Counted from the first letter of the stretch, positions 1 to 8,540 are shown. The stretch is 64,000 nucleotides of DNA from an uncultured Christensenellaceae bacterium (GCA_910588645.1 CAJUOY010000009.1:1-64000); one strand, 5' to 3'. Translations and numbers: made by a program. Notes: a model not told the origin generated them from the sequence alone.

Positions 1-172
1 GTATGAACATACCCACCGCCACAAGTCCGAGTATTACCGCGATTACCCATTGCCCCATAGTTACGGCAATAAAAATAATGCCGAATACAATAAGCGCAAC
101 GATTATGTCCGCCATAGAGTAACACTTCCATACCGTATTTTTAACTTTGATTTTCTTGGGAATTATTCTCAT
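1..172 (-). CDS. PrgI-like conjugation membrane protein, partial (C-terminus beyond window)
   Basis: A reading frame on the minus strand opens with ATG at 172 and runs off the left edge (about 57 residues visible). It begins MRIIPKKIKVKN, then shows two hydrophobic segments at about residues 20-38 and 42-57. The ATG overlaps the stop of the VirB6-like gene as ATGA, so the two are translationally coupled. In clostridial conjugative elements a small PrgI-family membrane protein lies between the VirB6/TrbL-like gene and the VirB4 ATPase, and the call rests mainly on that order. The next gene leftwards should be the VirB4 ATPase, outside the window. Confidence 0.6.
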   Translation of the reverse strand, partial: MRIIPKKIKVKNTVWKCYSMADIIVALIVFGIIFIAVTMGQWVIAVILGLVAVGMFI

Positions 173-1365
173 TCCCCACCTCCTTCCGCACCACTTGCTT
201 CGTCCGTATATTTTCCGTCATCGCCGCCGCTATCCGAACTATCGCTGTCCGAACTGCCGTCGCCGTTATTGTTTGAGTGCCTGTTGTGTCTTACTGCGTG
301 GGCTATTCCCTTAACGCCTTTCCACGCCAAGCCTATCGTCATTGCGCTTGCAACTCTGCCGCCGTAGTACGCACTTCTTAACCAACCGCCGCCTGCGTGC
401 ATATCATCTGCTGTGCCGAAAAGCCGTGCAAACAAAGTCTGTCCTGCGGGTATTACCATTGCGCCTCCGACTATCATAAATATCGTGAACACGGAATTGC
501 CGAAGCTACCCACGTTAGGAATACTCATAGACTGTATGAGCGGCAGTAAAAGCACAAACACGTTCACGGACAAAACCGCGCCGTAGGCAAGTATGATTTT
601 CGTTACGAATTGTTCGCGCCAATTCTTAAACCTTGCACCGTCGTCAAGCGGAAGCGTTGACATTGAAACAGGCATACAGAAGTACAAATAAATGATTTCG
701 TACACCCTTTTCGCAAGATTGAGTATGGCGATAATAAGCGCAATACCGAGCGCAATGCTTGATATAAGCGCAGGCAAGTACATAAACGTATTCGGGTTGA
801 CCATACCGTTGCATTTCCACGAAGTGGGCCACACGCCGAAAAGCGCGGCGTTGTAGCCACCGAAAATATCCGATACGGATAAGCTCGTTACATTGATTTT
901 ATTGATGTTGTAGCCGTTGATCCAATTCCCCACGCACGCATTGAATAGCGCGTTCGAGAGTTTATTTGAGTTGTCGATTTGAAATATTCGGGCAAGCAAC
1001 TGTAAAAGTGAATTAGCGATAAGTATTCCAAAAAACACCACCGCGAGCATAGCCATTGTGCCGAGTAACGCCAAAAAGAATTTGCCAACGATACTCGATA
1101 TATTTCGGTTGTTCGCAATCATATTCTTGACAAGTCCTACTATCGTAAAGATACAAGTCAGACCTACCGCCAAGATGAAGATGCACCAAAAAATTGTGCC
1201 TACCGTCGAATTGCCCGCAAGATATTCGATTATGTTTACCGACTGTCCGTTTACTCTTACGTTCGTTACCCCTGCGATCGCCGAGAATATTTCCATAAGC
1301 CCGTCTATAAGCTGTAACAGCCATAAGAACAGTTGCAGACAAAGCTCTTGAAAAAATATAAGCAT
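169..1365 (-). CDS. VirB6/TrbL-like conjugal transfer channel protein
   Basis: A 398-residue polytopic membrane protein, probably the inner-membrane channel component of a type IV secretion system. Long hydrophobic stretches lie at about residues 8-30, 55-80, 95-125, 195-225, 255-285 and 290-315. The segment around residues 210-260, with FCMPVSMSTLPLDDG and KNWREQFV, looks like the clostridial VirB6/TrbL family found in Tn1549/CTn-type elements. The C-terminus (360-398) is a Ser/Asp/Gly-rich cytoplasmic tail. The ATG at 1365 has a strong AGGAGG site. It lies between a pilin-like gene and a PrgI-like gene, the usual mating-pair-formation order. No sign of decay. Confidence 0.8.
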   Translation of the reverse strand: MLIFFQELCLQLFLWLLQLIDGLMEIFSAIAGVTNVRVNGQSVNIIEYLAGNSTVGTIFWCIFILAVGLTCIFTIVGLVKNMIANNRNISSIVGKFFLALLGTMAMLAVVFFGILIANSLLQLLARIFQIDNSNKLSNALFNACVGNWINGYNINKINVTSLSVSDIFGGYNAALFGVWPTSWKCNGMVNPNTFMYLPALISSIALGIALIIAILNLAKRVYEIIYLYFCMPVSMSTLPLDDGARFKNWREQFVTKIILAYGAVLSVNVFVLLLPLIQSMSIPNVGSFGNSVFTIFMIVGGAMVIPAGQTLFARLFGTADDMHAGGGWLRSAYYGGRVASAMTIGLAWKGVKGIAHAVRHNRHSNNNGDGSSDSDSSDSGGDDGKYTDEASGAEGGGE

Positions 1366-1433
1366 TTATCCTCCTTTCTTTGAAAAGCAAGGCGGCAAGT
1401 TGCCTTGCCGCCGCCATTCAAAAACGTATTCTC

Positions 1434-1736
1434 TTACGCGCCTACCCAAGCGGACAAGCCGTTGATGAGAAGCGGTGCGCCCATTGCAACGACGAAGATA
1501 ATCACTATGCCGATGATGAGATTTTTGACCATATCTCTTGCGTTAATCTTTTCTTCGTTTCTGTGCGCGATTGCAATTTTGATGCCGATATACGCGCCCC
1601 AAATAACGACGACCGCCGCAAGCGCGATTACTATGTACAGCCAAAAGCTGTCCATAAGTCCTTTGAGTTTTTCGACGATTTGAGCAAGACTTCCGTTCAA
1701 ACCCTCGTCCGCCGCCAATAAATTGATATTAAACAC
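1434..1736 (-). CDS. VirB2/pilin-like conjugal transfer protein
   Basis: A 100-residue protein with two hydrophobic helices, at about 30-55 and 70-92, separated by a short basic/acidic loop (AIAHRNEEKINARD). This is the layout of VirB2/TrbC-like pilins and of the small pilin-like proteins directly upstream of VirB6 in Gram-positive conjugative elements. The start is GTG at 1736, preceded by GGAGG about 11 nt away. It sits 69 bp upstream of the VirB6-like gene and is probably cotranscribed with it. Size and position support the call; the family is inferred, not matched by search. Confidence 0.65.
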   Translation of the reverse strand: MFNINLLAADEGLNGSLAQIVEKLKGLMDSFWLYIVIALAAVVVIWGAYIGIKIAIAHRNEEKINARDMVKNLIIGIVIIFVVAMGAPLLINGLSAWVGA

Positions 1737-1754
1737 TATTCTCTGTTCCTCCTC

Positions 1755-3203
1755 TTATTTCTGTGCTTTCTTTGCCTTGATTTTCTTGTATGCAATGAAG
1801 CCGCCGACGCCGCCGAGCGCAAGCACGACAAGAATTACAAACAGCGCGATTGCCGTTCCGTTGCCGCCCTTTTCCGTTTCGGTTAAGTCTGCATTAGGCT
1901 CGTCCGCTTTGGGTTCGTCGGGCTGATTCGGCTCGTCTGGAATCGTAGGCTCGGTGGGCTGTTCAGGTTCAACGGGCGTTGTAGGCTCGTCGGGTACTGT
2001 GGGTTCGTCGGGAATAACGGGTTGTTCGGGTTCGGTAGGTTCAACGGGTTTTTCCTGCGCCGTTACCACTACCGTCTTTAACTCAACGCCGCTCTCGTCC
2101 GCGAGCGTGATAATGACTTGTCCGTAAAACTCGGAATAGTCAATCTTATTGCCCGTTTCTTTTCTCTCCGTTACGTTGCCTTCTTCGTCCGTGAAAGTTA
2201 CCGCAAAATATCCGCTTTTCTTATCGCCGCAGTTGCAAATGCGCAATACGATAAGGCTCATATTCTCGCTGTCGTCCATAGTCTGAATTTCGTAAGCGTG
2301 CTTATGAATTTCGGGGATGACGGGTTCTTCGGGTTCGGGAATATATCCGATGTCGCCGCTCGTTACATAGTCCGAAAGATAGCTATAATTACAGTCCACA
2401 CAAATATGGCGCGTATAGCCAAGACTGTCGGGCGTTGCGGGTACAAGCACGTCCAAATACTTATGTCCTTTGGGCTGTACATAGTCCGTTACGAATCTGT
2501 CGCCGCAGTCATTACAAACGTGGTCGGTATAGCCGTAAGTTACGCACGTTGCCGCGTTTACCGTTTCCGTGTAGGCGTGTCCGTTAGGCTCGGTATAGTC
2601 CGCGATATAGCTGTCCGCGCAAGTCGCGCAAGTGTAGGTCGTAAAGCCGCCCGTCAAGCAAGTAGGCTCGGTAATTACCGCTTCGTAGGTATGACCGAGC
2701 GCGTCGATATAGTTATCGAAAAACACATCTTCGCAGACAGAACAGGTATGCTTGGTATAACCCCTTTCGGTGCAAGTAGGCGCGACTTCGACTTTCTCAT
2801 AGTCGTGTCCGATTTCGTCCGTATAGTTGTCCGAATACTCATAGCCGCATACGGTACAGAAATGCGTGGTATAACCTTTATGGGTGCAGGTATTGGGTAC
2901 GACTACCACCTCGAACGTATGTCCCTTTGCGCTTTCGGTCTGCTCGGTGTATGTATGTCCGCAGTCCGCACACGTTTGCAGCGTATATCCCGCCGTCGTG
3001 CAAGTTGCGGCTACAACCGATTCGGTGTAGTTATGCCCTTTGGCATCTACATAGTTATCTTTCTTTTCTTCGCCGCATTCTGCGCAAGTATAAAGCGTAT
3101 AGCCTTGTTCCGTACACGTTGCCGCGATTTCCGTTTGCTCGTATGCGTGGTTACACCCCTCGTCCGCACTTGCCGCGCTTGCCGTAGTAAACCCCGTACA
3201 CAA
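1755..3203 (-). CDS. Cell-surface protein with seven Cys/His repeats (5' end apparently truncated)
   Basis: A 482-residue frame counted from a TTG at 3203. Residues 18-290 hold seven repeats of about 38 residues with the pattern GHxY...TC..xGYTxxxC..C...Y; each has up to three Cys and a conserved His, and the last has lost its first Cys. A unique domain (about 300-390), a Pro/Glu/Asp-rich wall-spanning linker (390-440) and a C-terminal membrane helix with a Lys-rich tail follow. No LPXTG motif is seen. The same frame stays open for 33 more codons, to 3302, and encodes a good signal-peptide core (LTLAISAALFLTGFL), yet it contains no ATG, GTG or further TTG before a stop. The true start is therefore missing or non-standard. 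It is read in line with the pilin and VirB6-like genes, so it belongs to the element. Function unknown. Confidence 0.7.
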   Translation of the reverse strand: MCTGFTTASAASADEGCNHAYEQTEIAATCTEQGYTLYTCAECGEEKKDNYVDAKGHNYTESVVAATCTTAGYTLQTCADCGHTYTEQTESAKGHTFEVVVVPNTCTHKGYTTHFCTVCGYEYSDNYTDEIGHDYEKVEVAPTCTERGYTKHTCSVCEDVFFDNYIDALGHTYEAVITEPTCLTGGFTTYTCATCADSYIADYTEPNGHAYTETVNAATCVTYGYTDHVCNDCGDRFVTDYVQPKGHKYLDVLVPATPDSLGYTRHICVDCNYSYLSDYVTSGDIGYIPEPEEPVIPEIHKHAYEIQTMDDSENMSLIVLRICNCGDKKSGYFAVTFTDEEGNVTERKETGNKIDYSEFYGQVIITLADESGVELKTVVVTAQEKPVEPTEPEQPVIPDEPTVPDEPTTPVEPEQPTEPTIPDEPNQPDEPKADEPNADLTETEKGGNGTAIALFVILVVLALGGVGGFIAYKKIKAKKAQK

Positions 3204-3311
3204 AAAACCCGTTAAAAATAACGCCGCACTGATAGCAAGCGTTAACCTCGCTTTACGATATGGCGCAAAGCTGGAATAACAGCGGCAAAAAATGAACTTG
3301 ACTTATAAAAC

Positions 3312-4376
3312 ATGAAACTTTCTGACGTTAAAAAATTTTATAAAGTTATAATTATAGGCGCGGGGCCGTCGGGCATTTCTACCGCGCTTAATTTAATTAA
3401 TTACGGCGTAAGCGACATACTCGTCATTGAAAAACGTGAATTCCCGAGATATAAATGTTGCGCGGGTTATCTTACCGAAAAGACGAGAAACACTTACCTA
3501 AAACTCGGGCTTGAAACGAACGATTGCCACTACTCTTTAATAAAAGATTTCAATATTTTTTACAAGCATAAAAGACGCCTTAATATAATAAACAGGTTTT
3601 TGTACACAAACGAAAAAATTGACAGAGTAGAGCTTGACGACAAATTTTTTCGACTGGCTCAAAAATCAGGAATAAATATCCTCGAAAACACCTGCATCTC
3701 CCTCCACGATTGCGGCGAAAACAAATTGCAGCTCTCTAACGGTTTAACGGTAAACTATAAATACCTGGTGTTTGCAGACGGCACTACAGGATTCGGCAGC
3801 AGATATCAAAAGTGTAAAAAATGCAATATTGCAATGCAGATGATTTTTGAAAGCGACAGACCTGAATCCATAGATATACACTTTGGTATAACCAAACGCG
3901 GATACGCTTGGGTGAGCTCTTACAAGGGAACAACGAACGTCGGACTGACCGACGTATTTGTCAAAAAAAGAGACTATAAAAAAATATTTACCGATTTTTT
4001 AAAGTCTCAGAATTTTAACGTAAACGCAAACAAAATAACTTCCGCACTCACCCCGATAGGCACACGAACGCCCGTGATTCATTCGAATATTTTATTTGTC
4101 GGCGACGCCGTGGGCGCTTGCGATCCGTTGACCTTATCGGGCCTTCGCTACGCCCTTGTAACCGGCGAACGTTGCGCCAAAGCCTTGGCGGACGAAAAAA
4201 TTAATACATACAAAAAATATATAAAAAAATTAAAGATCAAATTCGGCTTTATGAAAGTAATGCTTAAAGTTTTTTATTTAAAGTCGGTCTTATTCTTAAC
4301 TTTTAATATAACGTGTAAATGCTTCGGCAGATTTGTAAGCCGTATCTTCAACAATTTTTTTGTCAACAAAAAATAG
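3312..4376 (+). CDS. Geranylgeranyl-reductase-family FAD-dependent oxidoreductase
   Basis: A 354-residue flavoprotein. Residues 12-23 form the FAD-binding GAGPSG fold; residues 43-54 contain FPRYKCCAGYLT, the hallmark substrate/FAD loop of geranylgeranyl reductases. The second FAD motif, GDAVGACDPLTLSG, lies near 265-280. The family hydrogenates isoprenoid chains or related lipids, so a membrane-lipid or quinone side-chain substrate is likely, though it cannot be named from sequence. The length is near the family norm. The start is unusual: there is no Shine-Dalgarno site or well-spaced promoter in the few bases before ATG 3312, and the neighbouring divergent gene also has a damaged 5' end. 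Confidence 0.75.
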   Translation: MKLSDVKKFYKVIIIGAGPSGISTALNLINYGVSDILVIEKREFPRYKCCAGYLTEKTRNTYLKLGLETNDCHYSLIKDFNIFYKHKRRLNIINRFLYTNEKIDRVELDDKFFRLAQKSGINILENTCISLHDCGENKLQLSNGLTVNYKYLVFADGTTGFGSRYQKCKKCNIAMQMIFESDRPESIDIHFGITKRGYAWVSSYKGTTNVGLTDVFVKKRDYKKIFTDFLKSQNFNVNANKITSALTPIGTRTPVIHSNILFVGDAVGACDPLTLSGLRYALVTGERCAKALADEKINTYKKYIKKLKIKFGFMKVMLKVFYLKSVLFLTFNITCKCFGRFVSRIFNNFFVNKK

Positions 4377-4521
4377 TATTTTAAAAACCCTAATTCTTTT
4401 AAAATACCGTACTTTATAACCCTTAAAACGCAAATCTACTTTAATTCGACTTAATTCTATTGCCTTTTAAAATTAAAAAGAGCTAAAATATAGTTGTAAA
4501 ACTATTAAGGACGGTAAATAA

Positions 4522-5202
4522 ATGAATAAATTCGGCGATTTCCTATATAAACTCAGGAAGGAAAAAGGCATAACTCAAAGTATGCTTGCCGACGAACTTG
4601 GAGTAACCAATAAAGCGGTCTCCAAGTGGGAAACGGGCGAATCTATGCCCGAAACAAGCCTGCTCCTCCCCATATCGCGCATCTTCGACGTAACCGTAGA
4701 TGAATTACTTGACGGAAAGCGAAAATCGGAACAGATCAAAGACAATAAATTTGCCGACGATAAAGAGGAAAATTTCAATAAAGAAAAGTACTTGTTTACG
4801 AGAGGCAAAGACGAAAAGATATCGCGTTTGGATATCATAAGCGGCACTGTTTGCGGGGTGATCATTATGACCGCAACGATAATTTACCTGATTATCGGCG
4901 GTGTTTACAACAAATGGTCCGGTTATTGGATCTTACTGCCTGCGGCTGCTTTGACCTGCGGAATAATAGGCATAATTTCCGATCTGTGCAACAGAGAAAA
5001 ACGCAGACAAAAGATCGAACGCGGAGAAAACCCCTATACTTCCGCAGTTTGCGGCATTCTGATGTTGACGTGTATTATAGTATATCTATTCTTAGGCGCA
5101 ACTTTATCTCTTTGGCATCCCTATTGGATAATTGTCGCCGCAGGAGGAGTCTGTTGCGGAATTATAGGAATGTTGGGAAACTTATTTATTCATAAAAAAT
5201 AA
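4522..5202 (+). CDS. XRE-family regulator with membrane-spanning C-terminus
   Basis: A 226-residue protein. Residues 5-60 are a classic HTH_3/XRE domain (KLRKEKGITQSMLADELGV, NKAVSKWETGESMPE) for DNA binding. After a charged linker (68-95) come four hydrophobic segments at about 103-125, 133-152, 173-190 and 196-220. They form two copies of a hairpin unit in which a conserved SGYW or WHPYW lies between helices. Such proteins are membrane-tethered repressors of unknown signal. The ATG follows an AAGGACGG site. The gene stands alone, ending at a strong hairpin terminator. It is the intact counterpart of the broken XRE-membrane gene at 21.6-22.4 kb. Confidence 0.8.
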   Translation: MNKFGDFLYKLRKEKGITQSMLADELGVTNKAVSKWETGESMPETSLLLPISRIFDVTVDELLDGKRKSEQIKDNKFADDKEENFNKEKYLFTRGKDEKISRLDIISGTVCGVIIMTATIIYLIIGGVYNKWSGYWILLPAAALTCGIIGIISDLCNREKRRQKIERGENPYTSAVCGILMLTCIIVYLFLGATLSLWHPYWIIVAAGGVCCGIIGMLGNLFIHKK

Positions 5203-5212
5203 TCGAACGTAG

Positions 5213-5247
5213 AGCCGCCGAAAAATGCAATTTCGGCGGCTTTTTTT
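5213..5247 (+). terminator. Rho-independent terminator after the XRE-membrane gene
   Basis: An 11-bp perfect stem, AGCCGCCGAAA paired with TTTCGGCGGCT (5213-5223 and 5231-5241), is followed by a run of T to 5247. Confidence 0.9.
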
Positions 5248-5270
5248 AAAGAATAATTAATTCGGTACGC

Positions 5271-5299
5271 TTGATTTTTGAAGCAATATATTGTATCAT
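5271..5299 (+). promoter_or_regulatory. SigA-type promoter for the PrsW gene
   Basis: TTGATT (5271-5276), a 17-bp spacer and TATCAT (5294-5299). The 13-mer TTGATTTTTGAAG starting at the -35 recurs exactly at the promoter at 26454. Confidence 0.65.
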
Positions 5300-5328
5300 T
5301 ATTAAAAATATAAACATTCGGAGAGAAT

Positions 5329-6273
5329 ATGAAAGATATCGATACAACTGCCAAGCCCGGCATAAGTTATTGGTTTAAGGAAACATTCAGACTGCATTCC
5401 AAAAAAGAATATGTCGAATTTTTTAGTCGCGGGCTTGACGGCGACGAACGATTAAATAAGGTATACCCGTGGCTTTATATGCGCGCATTTGCATTTTGCG
5501 CCGTTCTGTTTGCACTGTTTACTTTTATTGTCTTTATGACGACTAAATTCGTAGACCACGAAGCTATCAGAATATTCGGTTACCCCTCCCTACTGACAGT
5601 CGGCGGCACGCTTTTGAATATTCCTCTGTTGTTCCTGGTTTACGAACTTTGTCCCAAACGCGACTTAAGTTTTATTAAGCTTTGCATAACAATGATTGCG
5701 TGCGTTGCGGTTTGCGATTTACTTGTCAATCTCGGTTACTGCGCGTTGCTTCCTAAAAACGAATGGCTGAGCAATCTTTGGGCTGTATGTCTGGAAGAAT
5801 TTTCCAAAGCCCTTCCCGCCGTAATAGCAATTTTGGTTTTAAAAGTGCGCGATCCTATGGGCGGATTTTTGATAGGCGCGGCCGTAGGAATAGGCATGTC
5901 CGTTTCGGAAGACATAGGATATATTTTTGTTGCGTCCTGGAATGAAGGCGTAGACATACCGGCGTTACTCTTAGTTACACTGGCGCGCTCGTTTACTTCC
6001 ATAGCGGGGCATCTTGTTTGGACAGGATTGATAAGCTGGGCTTTTGTAAAATTCAACAGGCCTTTCATAAATTATAAATTCTATGCTTGCTGCCTTGCAA
6101 GCCTTGCGCTGCATTACGTATTTAACTGCCCCTATGCACCGATTTCGGCAATAACTCTTGGTTTAAGCGTCGGCGCGGGATTGTGCATTTTAATATATTT
6201 ACCTAAGCACGAAAGAAAACTCGCTTTTAGACAATCAATAATATCAGGAGACGAACAATGGCAAAGCAACTGA
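5329..6273 (+). CDS. PrsW-family intramembrane metalloprotease
   Basis: A 314-residue polytopic membrane protein of the PrsW family, whose best-known member cleaves an anti-sigma factor (RsiW) in Bacillus. The family's conserved positions are visible: LEEFSK near residue 155, SVSEDIGY near 193, AGHLVW near 226 and LHYVFN near 261. They supply the Glu and His residues proposed to bind the catalytic metal within the membrane. About seven hydrophobic helices surround them. The ATG has a GGAGAG site. The 3' end overlaps the start of the small ferredoxin gene by 16 bp. No anti-sigma/sigma pair lies nearby, so the substrate is unknown. Confidence 0.85.
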   Translation: MKDIDTTAKPGISYWFKETFRLHSKKEYVEFFSRGLDGDERLNKVYPWLYMRAFAFCAVLFALFTFIVFMTTKFVDHEAIRIFGYPSLLTVGGTLLNIPLLFLVYELCPKRDLSFIKLCITMIACVAVCDLLVNLGYCALLPKNEWLSNLWAVCLEEFSKALPAVIAILVLKVRDPMGGFLIGAAVGIGMSVSEDIGYIFVASWNEGVDIPALLLVTLARSFTSIAGHLVWTGLISWAFVKFNRPFINYKFYACCLASLALHYVFNCPYAPISAITLGLSVGAGLCILIYLPKHERKLAFRQSIISGDEQWQSN

Positions 6274-6449
6274 CTTTAAAACAAGAAAATTGTCCGCAGA
6301 ACCATCCCTGCCCCGCAGTAAAGGTTTGCCCCGTGGGCGCACTGACGCAAAAAGGCTTCAACGCTCCAGAAATAAACCACGATAAATGCATAAGATGCGG
6401 AAAGTGTTCCAATTTCTGCCCGAAAAAAGCGCTTGTGCTTTTACAATGA
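6258..6449 (+). CDS. Small 4Fe-4S ferredoxin-like protein
   Basis: A 63-residue protein with Cys-rich blocks CPQNHPCPAVKVCPVGAL (about 13-30) and CIRCGKCSNFCPKKAL (about 44-59). The second is a canonical CxxCxxCxxxCP iron-sulfur motif; the first is the shorter variant seen in small ferredoxins of anaerobes. It probably carries electrons in the cytosol. Its start codon lies inside the PrsW gene but has its own AGGAG site, so it is cotranscribed and independently initiated. A perfect terminator follows at once. Confidence 0.85.
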   Translation: MAKQLTLKQENCPQNHPCPAVKVCPVGALTQKGFNAPEINHDKCIRCGKCSNFCPKKALVLLQ

Positions 6450-6454
6450 GAAAT

Positions 6455-6482
6455 AAAAAAGACGGGATAACCCGTCTTTTTT
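6455..6482. terminator. Bidirectional terminator between ferredoxin and Hpt genes
   Basis: AAAAAAGACGGG, loop ATAA, CCCGTCTTTTTT: a symmetric 12-bp stem with T runs on both strands, ending the converging ferredoxin and HD-GYP/Hpt transcripts. Confidence 0.9.
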
Positions 6483-6486
6483 ATTT

Positions 6487-6828
6487 TCAAAGATTATTTA
6501 TTGCAGTTATAGTAAGATTATAGAGTTCTTCGAGTTCAGGCATAAGCGCGTCGACTTCAAGACTTCCTCCGCGCAAAATATTCGTAACCTTTTCAGCCGT
6601 AACGAACAGTCTGTCGAACCCGAGATTTTGCGCCACGCCTTTCAAGGTATGCGCCGCGCGGAAAGCGTCTTCAACCTTCTTTTCCGCAAGAGAAGTCTTT
6701 AAAAGAGCGAAACTGCCGTCGAGAGGAAATTTACGGACGAATTTAAGTATCCTTTCATCGGTCATAAATCTTTTAAAAGTTTCCTCGTAATTTCCGCCTA
6801 TTTCGCAATAAAAAGTTTTTAAATCCAT
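6487..6828 (-). CDS. Histidine phosphotransfer (Hpt) domain protein
   Basis: A 113-residue single Hpt domain. Residues 58-72, AAHTLKGVAQNLGF, contain the phosphorylatable His (about residue 60) and the LKG turn typical of the four-helix Hpt bundle. Such domains relay phosphate between receiver domains in multistep phosphorelays. It starts 3 bp downstream of the receiver/HD-GYP gene stop and must be its operon partner, so phosphate exchange with that receiver is a reasonable inference. The hybrid sensor kinase is not in the window. Confidence 0.85.
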   Translation of the reverse strand: MDLKTFYCEIGGNYEETFKRFMTDERILKFVRKFPLDGSFALLKTSLAEKKVEDAFRAAHTLKGVAQNLGFDRLFVTAEKVTNILRGGSLEVDALMPELEELYNLTITAINNL

Positions 6829-6830
6829 AC

Positions 6831-8339
6831 TTAACCCTCTTTGAGAACAGCCCTTACTATCGCGCCTTCCGCGGCAGACTTTCTCTTATCTTCGTTATAC
6901 GCGTAAAGCACGAGCGCGCTCAACTTGCACATATAATTCTTGCCGCCCGCCTTGATTTCGCAATCCATATCGAAAGAAGGTTCCTCTTTTGTAGCGGCGA
7001 GCAATTTCTCCTTAAATGCGGCAAGATTATTTTCGCCTAAACAAGCTTTGATTTTTTCGTCGTTCAACGGATCGGCAATATGTCTGTCTACCCCGAGTTT
7101 TTCCGCGGAGTCTCCTATAAACTCCATAGTGACGGGATCGAAATATATTTCCGCGAGAAGCTCGCCGGAAAGAGACGCTATAAAGCGGTACTTCACGCGC
7201 TCCTGCTCTACCATATCGAACATACGACGACTGACGCCCAACTCCTTATGAGCTATAACTTCGCGTGAAATTCTGGAAACGTCGTAACGCGATTTACCGC
7301 CCGCGGAATTTAAGTGCAGTTCCGAGCGAATTTTATCGGATACGCGCATAAACACTTTCAAAAGCAAGGGATTAAACGAACCGTAATCGCCGTTAAGTAT
7401 CATATCTACGGCCTTGTCGTGATTGTATTCTTTAGCAAGATATTCGTACACTACCGCTATCGATACCACCTGTGCGGAAATGGGAATATCGTCGCCGGAC
7501 AAACCGTCGGGATAGCCCTTGCCGTCATACCGCTCGTGATGGTGACGGCATATTTCCTTTGCGATATTCAAAAGAGGCTCCGACTGATATGCATTTATCT
7601 TCGAAAGCATTTCCTCGCCGTATAAGGTATGCTTCTTTATCTCGTCCTTTTCCTGTTGGGACGGGTTGCTCTTATTGAGCAGAGCGTCGTCTATGGCGAT
7701 TTTACCTATATCGTGAAGGGCGGCCGCCGTAGTTATCAAAGTGAGATCTTTTGCAGACAACTTATATTTATCTGTATAACGCACCAAATCCTGCAAAATT
7801 ATATCAGTCATAGTCTGAATATGCAGGGCGTGCAAGCCGCTTTCGCCGTTTCTGAATTCGACTATGTGACTTAAAATATTTATTAAAAGAGATTGTTCCT
7901 TTTCTTTTTCGTAAATAGATTCCTCTACCAGCCCGACAAGCTTGCGCTGTTTGGCGTAGAGCATAATAGTATTCAAAACTCTACGGCGAACGACGGTAGC
8001 GTCGAACGGACGCTGTATGTAATCGACCGCGCCCAACTCGTAAGCGCGCACCATATACGACGACGAATTTTCCGCGGAAATCATTATGACGGGTATGGAC
8101 TGTATCCACTTATACGCGTTCATTATCTCCAACACGTTAAAGCCGTCCATTCTCGGCATAACGATGTCTAAAAGCACGACGGCAAATTCTTCGCCGAAAC
8201 TGCGCATATAATTTACGGCCTCTACGCCGTCGCGCGCTTCTATTACTTCAAAGTCCTCTTCCAAAATATCCGTAAGTATTTCACGATTCATTTCCGAATC
8301 GTCAACGACAAGAATTCTCTGTTTTCCCGATTTTGGCAT
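6831..8339 (-). CDS. Response regulator with HD-GYP domain (metal site partly altered)
   Basis: 502 residues. The receiver domain (1-125) has the acidic pair DD at 13-14 and phosphoacceptor Asp near 58 (VVLLDIVMPRMDG); the usual conserved Lys appears as Arg in YIQRPF. The HD-GYP domain (about 150-345) shows LHDIGK, CRHHHERYDGKGYPDGLSG and IPISAQ, typical of c-di-GMP phosphodiesterases. However, the helix that normally reads AD.YDAL reads IAVVYEYL, replacing a metal-ligand Asp with Val. Residues 380-495 form a PAS-like C-terminal region. The ATG has a GGGGAG site. It is cotranscribed with the Hpt gene. The output is probably altered or regulatory c-di-GMP turnover. Confidence 0.85.
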   Translation of the reverse strand: MPKSGKQRILVVDDSEMNREILTDILEEDFEVIEARDGVEAVNYMRSFGEEFAVVLLDIVMPRMDGFNVLEIMNAYKWIQSIPVIMISAENSSSYMVRAYELGAVDYIQRPFDATVVRRRVLNTIMLYAKQRKLVGLVEESIYEKEKEQSLLINILSHIVEFRNGESGLHALHIQTMTDIILQDLVRYTDKYKLSAKDLTLITTAAALHDIGKIAIDDALLNKSNPSQQEKDEIKKHTLYGEEMLSKINAYQSEPLLNIAKEICRHHHERYDGKGYPDGLSGDDIPISAQVVSIAVVYEYLAKEYNHDKAVDMILNGDYGSFNPLLLKVFMRVSDKIRSELHLNSAGGKSRYDVSRISREVIAHKELGVSRRMFDMVEQERVKYRFIASLSGELLAEIYFDPVTMEFIGDSAEKLGVDRHIADPLNDEKIKACLGENNLAAFKEKLLAATKEEPSFDMDCEIKAGGKNYMCKLSALVLYAYNEDKRKSAAEGAIVRAVLKEG

Positions 8340-8395
8340 TTCTTCTCCCCGCTTGGCTCAAGTAAAACTTATTTGATATTTATGTATCAAAACAT

Positions 8396-8424
8396 ATTTT
8401 ATCACAACGTAAAAATAATTACAA
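8396..8424 (-). promoter_or_regulatory. SigA-type promoter for the HD-GYP/Hpt operon
   Basis: On the minus strand TTGTAA (8424-8419), 17-bp spacer, TAAAAT (8401-8396); gives a leader of about 50 nt with a good ribosome binding site. Confidence 0.65.
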
Positions 8425-8540
8425 GGGAATGACTTATTTTTTATTTGAAAAATTTGCCAATTTTATCGAAAAACTGTGTACGTATGCACATTTTCCGATG
8501 TTTGCATATTTATTGTAACCCCTTACCGCCCCGTTTAGAA

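Noticed and set aside
2118..3215. Plus-strand frame of 365 codons opposite the Cys/His-repeat protein
   Set aside because: It is a shadow of the repeat-rich minus-strand gene; no promoter, ribosome site or recognisable domain.
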